Assembly: GCF_964204865.1 (NCBI RefSeq)
Contig: NC_135264.1
Location: 5,238,001 to 5,302,000, forward strand
Length of the DNA: 64,000 nt
Origin: Styela clava
Taxonomy: Eukaryota; Chordata; Ascidiacea; Stolidobranchia; Styelidae
Reading direction: 5' to 3'
Part shown: one piece after another, positions 54,639 to 64,000 of the stretch
How positions within the stretch are numbered: position 1 is the stretch's first letter
Layout: each line of letters begins with the position of its first letter
Made by a program: the position numbers and the translations under genes
The notes under the pieces: model-generated
Databases searched by the model: none
Seen by the model: only the letters and a program-made list of their open reading frames with translations
Told to the model about the DNA's origin: nothing

Positions 54639-57600
54639 CTAAGATACTATTTTGAGTGTGAAGAAATTCAGTACTGTGACCATGAAAAGCAAGGTTACTG
54701 ATACAAAACGGGTACTGCTGGCACCGTTGTCACCCCCATCCGCTTCCAAGTTATCAACCCCACATTTTGTTGGAATGAAGACATTCGTAGGCTCTTCTTG
54801 CCAACAACGGAAGAAGCTAAAATACAAAAAAAAAATAACATTAAGTTTGTGTTGTAACAACGTGAAATTTAATATAAATCAGGAAAGCGAATAGAATAGT
54901 ATTTTAAAGTATGTAAATTATTTTTAACAATGGAATCAATTATTAGAAATGTCAATTTTATGGCAGTACAAAAAGTAAGAAAAAAAAATAAAAATACTTA
55001 CTTATATGTTACATCTCTGGCAACGGGTTTTTCCGTATCTATGGCGGGCCAAAATACGTTTCCTTTCAAGAAATATGGAACATCTAAAGATAAGCAGATT
55101 TGTTACTCAAGATTTGAAGAATTGTTACTCAAACCTGATTAACCCCTATCACTATTTTTATTTAAAAATTACTTCTTCTGTTATAAAAATTACAGTTACA
55201 AGAATATTTGAAATATAAAAATCTACTGTTATAACGCAAACACTCTACCTCTATATTCAAATACTGCATCTAAATCGCAGGCCGGAACTCCACCCCATTC
55301 TCCGATATCGGTGTTTGTTTTATTTTCCAGCGGCCACATCAAAATATCTCCCGTTTTGGGGTTTTTGATTTCCTTAAGAAAAAAAGACAATAAAAAATTA
55401 TTATTTCCATACTGACAACTATTTGAAATAATACAAGACTCAATCCATATTATAAATCAAAAATAATTTTATTTTGCGTCAGTGCACGTTTAGTTTTATG
55501 CAAATTAGCAAATTTCGATTAGCTGGATTTTTCGTTGCGCCATAAATTTTTAATTTCGAGGCAAATTTTATGGAAAACATATAAATACTTTCGTAATCAA
55601 AATCAAAAATCGTGCGATTAATAGTTTTGTCGCCTGTACAAAATGGTTGATGATTTTCTTTGTTTGATCCTTCAGTGGATTGTGTCCATTTGATCAAATT
55701 ATACAGCTATATTATTGTATTTGAGTTTTTACCTCGTACTGCCACATGTTACTCCCTCGAAACAGAGTGTGAATTGCCATTTTTCCATCTTCTCCGAGTT
55801 TTACATGTCCAGCATCTACTTTTGTGTGAGGGTATTGCGGATATAACTCATGTATTGAATGTGTTTTGTTGAAAATTAAGGTTCCCATTTCTTTACGATA
55901 AACGTGGACTTTTTCGTCTATGTTGAAGTAGAAAATATGTTTAAAAAGGTGAAAATGCATCGCTTGAAGAATACAGTGTGGTAAATATTTGGTGTCATCG
56001 TAGCATTCATCCTCAAACATTTGATTTGAATATCCAGATAAATTTAGAGCAATTGGTCATTCTTCGTTCGCGAATTCCATAGCGAGAACGAATTTTAGGC
56101 AAGCGCAATTTGGATTTTGTTTTGTGAACGTTTCATTTTAATGCAGAATGAAACATGCAAAAAAACGAGACCAATATTTATTCAATGCACAGCAATCAAT
56201 TCTAGTGGTCAATTATTTATAAACACTACCCTATTCTCGCCCAGAAATTACACGATTAAATTTACCTTCAAATGCCAAATATGTTTGATCTGAAATCAGT
56301 AGAGCATCGACTTTCTTTGTCTTGTGTAAGAAACTTTCATGTTCAATTGTAAATAATCCAGGTGCTATTGTTTTGGGGTCTGTTTCCCATCGGTAGGTAC
56401 CCTTCAATTCGTCAGTATTGTTCAGCAAGGTATGCGTCCAATATCGCCGCGAAGATAGAGAAATATGACTTCGGAAGTAAAAGTCATCCTAGAGTTGTAA
56501 ACAAGAATTCGGTATTAATCATCAAATCATTTGAAAAATTTGATTTGTTGTTTTCAATCAAGTCTTTTTACAACTCAACAAATTCAAACGCTTTAAGCTT
56601 TAATGGTCTTTGAAGCCAACTTAAAAATTATTTTGACCGATACCTAACTCAAAATTTAGTTTTAAATCGGCTTAAATTCGGCTGTTTGTTGAAATAAAAA
56701 TAAATAACGATTCATGTGATCTTTTTAAATCAATTTTTTTTTTTTAGGTATTACAAAAAATATTATACACTTGATAGTCTGAAAAATATACTGTGAAAAA
56801 TAATATATCAAAATCTCTTTATTTTTGAATCCTTCTAACGTAATTCTGTCATAATTATTAATTTATAAAATAGGATCTTCTGAGATTAAAACTGGTAACC
56901 ATGATTGATATTTTACCGAGACCTGTGTGATTATAAAATTATCTTATACAATAAGCTCATTACAAGTTTACTTTTAGAGGTTTGGACTTAATATTCCCTA
57001 GAGCTACTAAACAATGTCACACATACACTGTAACTAATCACATTATAAAACTCACGAATCCTCTTAATTCTGTCATTGTATTCAATTATTATTCAAATGT
57101 TTTTTTAAAGTTTTAAGTTAAAGAATGAAAAAGACTCGTGACAAAAATTTCGCTAATTATCAACAACTAAAGCTGAAAAAATGAAACATTTATAAATGTG
57201 AATAGTTTTCACGTGAGAAATTCTCGCTTGCCAAATACTGATGTAAGTTTAAAAATCAAATTACGAATACAATTAACAAACCTTGAAAACTAAGAATCCA
57301 AAACCATTAGCAGTATCGAATGTCGTAGTCATTGCATCGAAATTTGCAATGTCACAAACTGATGCTCCTACTTTGTCAGGTGACTTCTTGTTGGGTACAG
57401 GACCTAGGTATCAAAATATAATTTGAATATTTCAATTACAAAAGAAAACCACATATAGAGTCATCATTGGAAAGGGCACACAAGCAGTGGTGGGACTTAG
57501 CGGGTTCGCACCTGTTCTATAGAACCGTCTCACGGATTTTTATAAGATCAGCGAACCGGTTAGCATTATTGGTTACTGTCAATGTTCTGTTTGTAACAGA

Positions 57601-60600
57601 ACCGGCTGAAAAATATGAATTTTGTGATGGAACCGGCTGACAATAAATTTGAATTCCACCACTGCACACAAGGCAAAAGCAATGCAATATAACTCATTTT
57701 TACCTGGACAGAATCCACATGTTTTCTTACATCTCTTATGTAAAGTTTGAGCAAACATTGGTTCGGAACAAAATCCTCGGGATTTCCACGACTCACATCG
57801 GTCTGCATGTTCTTTTTGGTCTTCACATGGTATTTCTGTAAATTTTAATCTTATTTAATCCAGATTCTTCTCTTTAAAATTTTAAAATCATGAAAGAGTT
57901 GATAACAGGTTAAAAAAACCACCACGAGTAAAATGTTGTTTTTTATTTTATTCGCACCTTCAAGTTCCTCAAAAACAGCAACCTTAGTAGCTTTAGTAGG
58001 TATCTTCCTGTTTTCAATCTTGTAACCGTACTTCTTTGCTTCTCGACAAGCGCTGTAGGCTTCAGCACTCGGGTCTGAGTCTGAAAACGGAATCCAAACA
58101 TTTTAATACATTTCAAATATAGTAACAAACAGTATTCAATTTTTATGCTTTTTCTAGCAATAACTTACATTTAGGATCGCCATACATTTTTGTTACACCT
58201 TTCATTTCATCATCTGGCATGCGGAATTCATCAAAAGTACCGAGGTACCGATAGTAAGGTGCCATGACAGCTCTAAAATACATATTAAAAACAAAACTTA
58301 GCCATCAATAATGACAGATAAAAAGAAATTTGGCAATTAGTTCGAAAATTTTTATATATTATCATACTTGTCGTCTTTGGAATGTAGTAAACCTATGATG
58401 TGTCCGAGTTCGTGTAACGCTGTAGTGTATACGTCTTTCTTCTTACGATCCTCTAAAATATGAAAATATAAAATAAATATTTCTGGTACAATAACAATTT
58501 ATAACCAATCCTATAAATATTGTTTACGAATTGCGTCATACACTGATTATATCATAAGTAAACATTGAGTTGTAACGAAAAAAATAGGTTTTTAATGTAA
58601 AGATTCATATTGTAAAATTTTTTTATTTTTATTTACTTACGTTTTTTATCTGCTGCCAAATACCAGGGTTCTTGGAAGTCGAAATGCAGGCGACCGTCTT
58701 CAGGATAAAAAGCATGAGCTAAAGTACCGCCATTTCCGTCAAAGGAATAACCATCACCGTGATCACCTGATAAAACAAAAAAAAGAGGTAACAAAATTCA
58801 TTTTTGCAAGTAACAACCAATAAGAGAGATAAAAAAATATAATATTTACCTTTTTCAAAAGTGATACTGATATCAGCATTTTTCTTCCCGAGTCCGATAT
58901 TTTTAAAACGAATGTTTGAAATCTCTTCCCATGAGCACATAGCCAATGTAACGCCTTTTTTGAAACTTTGAAATTTCAAGTCTTTCGGTGTCGACCGCTT
59001 TGGAAATCTGAAATACAAATTTAAAGCTGTGAAAATTTTGTATGTGTCATGAAATTCAGTTAATGGTAACAATATTAAATTTGAAAAATGGTCTATTTTT
59101 TAATAGGTCTTGCCTAAATCCGGCCAAATTATCACAATTTGAAGTTTAGAAACCTGTGATTAGTTTAGCTGACTTGGTACATTTGAAAGTAGTAATCTCC
59201 AGAAAAATGTGATGTTTTTTTAATCATGTTTGGCCAAATATACCCAATAAAAAGTAAAATATTTTGAAATGTTTGTATACATGCCAGAGGGGTTAGTATC
59301 ATTTGAACAAGACTCGGAGAATTAGGACTTATTTATAAAAAACGTTTTCAAAAATATTTTCTTTCGTTTTAATATTTGAAAAATATTGTGAATTCTATTT
59401 TTATGGTTTTCGAGTTAATTTCAGTTTCACGTTGAATTTTTTTTTTAATCATGGAACCTTGCAACGCGCAAACAAATGAGTTAATACACGAATATGAAAT
59501 GTTTAAATTCACTCACGTATATGTTACATAATACAATCCATTCTTTTTGTTCAATTTCGTTCTCCAAATGCTTTGAACTTCGTATTGTCCTGGGGCGTTT
59601 GGGTCAAAGGGTGTGTCAAGGACCCCACATCTTGACCTTTGCATCTCAGTAACCGTCTCATCAGTGACAATTCCTGATTAAAAATATCAATTATTAATTA
59701 TAATTATTCGTTCAATCAACTAATTTGCTATTTTGTTTGAACTAATCTGGCATCGTACATATTCGTTACACATTGTCATCACGCTAAAACTACCGTTGTT
59801 ACATATTTTAAGACATATGGCATTGATTCAATCACTAGAACCAATATCAGTAATAGCCTACCAAGTATATATCTGTCTGTATTTTAGAACTGTTTGGTGA
59901 ATTACCCTATTATTCATCATGAAATTGGTATCTGATCGTGGCAAACACAACAATTTTGTTTCTTTAACATTTGATCATATACACGTCAAACAGACACTTC
60001 TTATAATAACGGTATATCTATCCGGGTTTTTATAACCATCCCATTTTATTTACTTCAAAGAAACTGTGTATAACGTTCATTTGTATGTTGTTAATAAAGG
60101 GATTGGTGACATACATGACCTTGAATTGCCATCTTCATCAGTAACCATAGTAGCATCAAGGTAAACTTTGTAATTAAACTCTTGTGGGAATTCGCAGACG
60201 CGAAGAAAAATCTGTCATCGTTGTGTTCAACTACCGTAATGAGTTCAAGTACTGGGTCATCATGTCGAATGCCGAAAAAAAGTGCGCAGAATTTTGGTCA
60301 TTGCGGTAAGTTGCCAAAAAGTACTATATTCGTGTGGCTATGATACTGGGAAACTAAAGGCATCTAAAGTGATAAAAGTTATGCAGTTGGATTGATTCCA
60401 GTATCCGTTTAGAAAGCATTTTAACAACATAAACAGCGTGCATGCTTCCATACATTGACGATTTGAAATGCACTGAATTATCAGTATATACCTGAGGTTT
60501 CAATTCCAAGCATTTTCTGAACAGTAATGACGGAATCCACAAAATTGGGGTTTTCCTCCAATTCAACATCTGTTGACGAACTTGATCCATCTGATGAAGA

Positions 60601-61359
60601 AGCACCCATTCGAAAAGTATCAAAACTTTGTGTACCGTATTTATTTAAGAATTTGGTCATTTTCTGAATGTAAATGGTGAATAAAATTATTGTATTTCAT
60701 TGTTAATAAAAATAATTTATCGCAGTTTTAATACTGACAGAACCTTTTAGAATAAAATGAAGTTAGAATAAAATGCAGCCTCTGTGATTGTATCGCTGTA
60801 ATGTTTGATTTTGCTCATAGTTCCAAAATTATATAGATGCATTTATCGGTACGGGATAATGATAGCTATCGAGTAGTGCAGTCAAGTCTAGAATGATACT
60901 ATCCCTAACCAGTTAACGATTTTACATTAAATTTCATTCAGCCAAATATCACTCAATAAATTTACAAATTTAATGCAATAAATTCAAATCGATACAAAAC
61001 AACTATAGTGATTGTTTTTTAAATTTTTTCGTCTTGTAAAATTTGTCCATGACAAACCAATTATTGAATGACTGTTGAAAATTTTTGTATTTTGAGGATG
61101 GAAAAATTCCATGCTGAAAAGTAAGGAAAATAATTCTTGCAAGGCTTGGACAATACCTATATGTTAAACCATTTTAGTTCAAATGTATAATATTAAATAA
61201 TACAATTTATTGTGAGCCCATTTCTTTAAGCTAATATTATATTTAGTATTACCACAAAATACATACCGAGACATTATCTTTTTGTACTGTGGGAGAAGCA
61301 GTTGCATAGTGAAGACTCATCAGCGCAGATATAAGCACTAAAAACGTTAACGACGACAT
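54639..61359 (-). CDS. Matrix metalloproteinase with ShKT and hemopexin domains, GPI type (MMP-3 of cluster)
   Basis: Predicted 687-residue paralogue. Exons in transcription order: 61359-61267, 60663-60492, 59673-59517, 59007-58850, 58766-58641, 58452-58368, 58272-58169, 58080-57958, 57835-57704, 57403-57282, 56488-56266, 55917-55733, 55372-55249, 55083-55002, 54816-54639; all in phase. It has 15 exons because the tiny second exon of the other two is absent. Signal peptide [19 protein letters not shown]; cysteine switch SRCGVLDTP (Cys 104); [20 protein letters not shown]; catalytic [11 protein letters not shown] (249-259), preceded by TTAL; Met-turn AVMAP. ShKT domain Cys 343 to about Cys 381; hemopexin domain Cys 400 to Cys 633; hydrophobic C-terminus after DNGASS, consistent with GPI anchoring. 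It is tail-to-tail with MMP-2. Confidence 0.9.
57485..57664. mobile_element. 180-bp hAT-like MITE with perfect 8-bp duplication, in MMP-3 intron
   Basis: The ends CAGTGGTGGGACTT and AATTCCACCACTG form inverted repeats, and the flanks at 57477-57484 and 57665-57672 are both cacacaag. Internal GAACCGG motifs repeat four times. The insertion is in the intron between the ShKT exon and the first hemopexin exon and does not affect splicing sites. Confidence 0.9.
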
Positions 61360-61435
61360 ATTTTCAAAATTGCTGTACCAACTTGACGACAAGCTATAGA
61401 ATATCAGAATATGATATCCAAGGGCTGACGACGCC

Positions 61436-61443
61436 CTTTTATA
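61436..61443 (-). promoter_or_regulatory. TATA box of MMP-3
   Basis: TATAAAAG (followed by GGCG) on the minus strand, 77 bp upstream of the ATG at 61359. This is the strongest core-promoter match in the window. Confidence 0.65.
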
Positions 61444-61449
61444 ATGCCA

Positions 61450-64000
61450 AGGGGCCTTTTCTCACAAGTCTGCTTTCTTGCTCTCGCAGTTTCGTGATAC
61501 ATAAATTTCAACTGAGCGAAAGACGAGAGAAATTGATGCGAGGAAAAAATTCGACCCAATTTTCAAATTTTTTAAGCAATTTTTGAATTACTTAGCAGTG
61601 CAAAATATTACTGATCAAAAGGATATTTCTTGAATATTTATTAAAGTGAACTCAATGTTTTGGTGATTTTAGTATAACCGGAAGTGGTAAAATCCGACCG
61701 GAAATGGTGAGAGAATAGCATGTAGCATATTATTGTTGTTTTTGTGACGATGACATCGAAAAGGATTATTTTTGACATCCGTCATATTTAATATTTCAAA
61801 CGTGACTTTACAGAGCTGTAATTCAAACCCAATTTACCTTTGATTAAATGTGATCTGAACTAATCAAGACATAATTACTTCATGGAACTTAAAGAAAACT
61901 AAAGAAATTAATGAAGTTCATTTTTTGTATTAGATGTTATTGAGAAAAATGCCTCGATTGCAACTTTGTGTTACGAAATTATGACATTTTCAATGGTAAT
62001 TTCAAAATACCTCCATATATGGCAAGTGAAGTCAAAAATTTTGAGGCCTTAAGCATCTATGTCGGTTATTGAACAATAAATAATCGTATACACATACACC
62101 AACACACGACATAACGTTGATTGTTAAAAAACAATATTACTCAACATCATGAATCTTCGCTATTCTAGTAATGTATATTTATATATTGTTGATGGATTCA
62201 TTTATTACTAATTATTTAAAATTAATAAACAACAACATGACGAATTTTTGTTTTATAATTTGGTGATTATGGGGCATCAAAATATAATTGACGATATAAT
62301 TTGAAAACTTCAACGCAAAAGATTAGTTATTTTAAAAACATGTTGTAATCGCTTGACGAAATCAAAAATTTTCCCCAAAGTTTATAACAGAATAATTCTA
62401 TAGTAATGAAATAAGTGTGGTGCAGATTTTTTTTGGCTGACTATCCTCATTATAATTCTCATCAAAAAATATATTATCAGCAATAAATTATCATATAATC
62501 AAGACCTTATTCTATTTTTTCATTCATAAAATTTATTTGTACACAGTTATGGGCGTTTCGATATGAAACTTGAGGATAAAATACTAGAATATTGCCATTT
62601 TTGGAAAGTGAACTAATTTCTCTTAACTGTTGAAAAGCTAGAAAATTTACTTTTACTTTCTAATGCTAAAATTTATTTGTTTTGTTAGATTCTATAGATT
62701 GTCAAACATGGGCTGCGGATGAGACGAGCCTTAGTATGGCGCTCTACTATCACGTAACAATAATTGGCTGTTTATGACGTTATAATAGTATGAATAAATA
62801 GTCAATTATATTATTCCATTTTCTGTTTACGATGTTCATTGATGAAATCAAAAATATTTTTATTATGTCACGTGATTTTCACAACTCGATGCAACGATAA
62901 ATTAATCATACATCTATGGCGAAATAACCCTAGGTTTCCCTGAAATGACACTTACAATTAAAAATCACGTATTGACCCCATGGGTGCAATTCAAACTTTT
63001 CACATGTATCCCATTTTCGACGTAATCAAACGTGGAAAATCCGTTATCAGCGACGATGATAAAATCATCAAAATAGTCATGATTGACATGATTTGTCACC
63101 GCTGATCATAAATGTATAGACATGAATTTTTAGGATGATTTGGCAAAGCAAAACCTAATTATAGAAAGTCACAATATTTGGTGTCACAAAACGTGAAAAT
63201 TTTCCAATTTGAAGGGTTAAATTTGTCAAAATGTATCACGCCTTTAATCACCCCAAACGCCCCATTTTCTCATCCGAGGAAAGTAAGAAAATCAGGGGTG
63301 TTCATATCTGATACTGACAACGCTTGGGCCGTTTCGGGTTCAAAATTGAGTCATAAATATATTGTTATTTTGACGCGACAGAGCGTAAACAAGCCACGGC
63401 TGTTTGCGTGTTTCACGCTAAGGGCGTCAAAAGTGACGTAAATGCATTCCACGGACACGACACAATCTTTACTGAACAATGATAATTCTCGTAGTTGTGG
63501 TTTAACATGGATTAAGGCTTAAAATAATTATGATTTTTATTATTCGTGATTCATGTCTCTTAGAGGTAAATGACCAGTGTCATTTGGGTAAAAATTAGTT
63601 AGGAGAAAATGATATTATGCAAACATGTTTCAGAAACCAAATTTATCAAATATCACAATTATATGTTTATATTTTGTTTTAAATAGAATAATGAAATTTT
63701 AAGGTTGTTTAACGAATTCAATAACGAATTCTTACTAGCAAAAAAGATTCTTAATTTGGTGAATGGTTAAAACAGTTAAATTTCGAATTTTTTTATTATT
63801 GATCTGATACCAAAAGTTGAATTTTTAGAAGATAATGCATAAAAATTTTATTTCTGAGTCAAGCACATTGTAAAACTACGATTTCAGCAAACGTTTGAGA
63901 ACAACGAAATTACACAAATCAATGCCGGCGGTGGTCACGTTTCGCGGTCAGCATTGGGCGTGACTCTCTGATTTACAAAGTTTTCTTGTAAAAAATATCC
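61450..64000. other. Intergenic sequence upstream of MMP-3
   Basis: No gene could be supported. An 87-codon open frame at 63178-63441 (+) has no splice, signal or family support. Confidence 0.45.

Overview
The window is AT-rich, intron-rich animal genomic DNA: spliced genes with GT-AG introns of roughly 100-1500 bp, extracellular-matrix domain families (matrix metalloproteinase, ShKT, hemopexin, EGF, zona pellucida), short 3' UTRs and many short hAT-like and palindromic repeats. I read it as an invertebrate deuterostome, most likely a tunicate (ascidian). The taxon is an inference from style and gene content, not a proven assignment. No prokaryotic features are present.

The core is a matrix cluster. 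Three paralogous matrix metalloproteinase genes are at 18.4-24.7 kb (+), 44.9-52.0 kb (+) and 54.6-61.4 kb (-). I could join all exons of each in frame, giving 732, 705 and 687 residues. All three share one unusual architecture: signal peptide, propeptide with cysteine switch, zinc protease domain, ShKT domain, four-blade hemopexin domain and a GPI-type hydrophobic tail. Between the first two lie two paralogous EGF-EGF-ZP-transmembrane genes, both on the minus strand (25.85-28.07 kb and 38.16-40.33 kb; 499 and 500 residues). Their exons match in size and phase almost exactly. The plausible shared theme is a cell surface or extracellular coat: membrane-anchored proteases beside membrane-anchored ZP filament proteins.

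Other coding signals are weaker. There is a decayed Ty3/gypsy gag-protease remnant (0.87-1.94 kb), a small two-helix membrane ORF broken by an in-frame TAG (2.67-3.05 kb), a frameshifted unrecognised gene on the minus strand (9.7-11.7 kb) with a possible separate terminal exon at 12.1 kb, a possible terminal exon at 15.8-16.2 kb (-), and the 3' part of an unrecognised multi-exon gene at 32.3-34.0 kb (-).

The rest is intergenic or intronic sequence rich in repeats. It holds hAT-like non-autonomous elements with 8-bp target duplications (one perfect, inside an intron of the third MMP gene), a nested hAT insertion, at least five copies of a palindromic element, a 410-bp foldback element, three local tandem duplications and long poly-G/poly-C runs.
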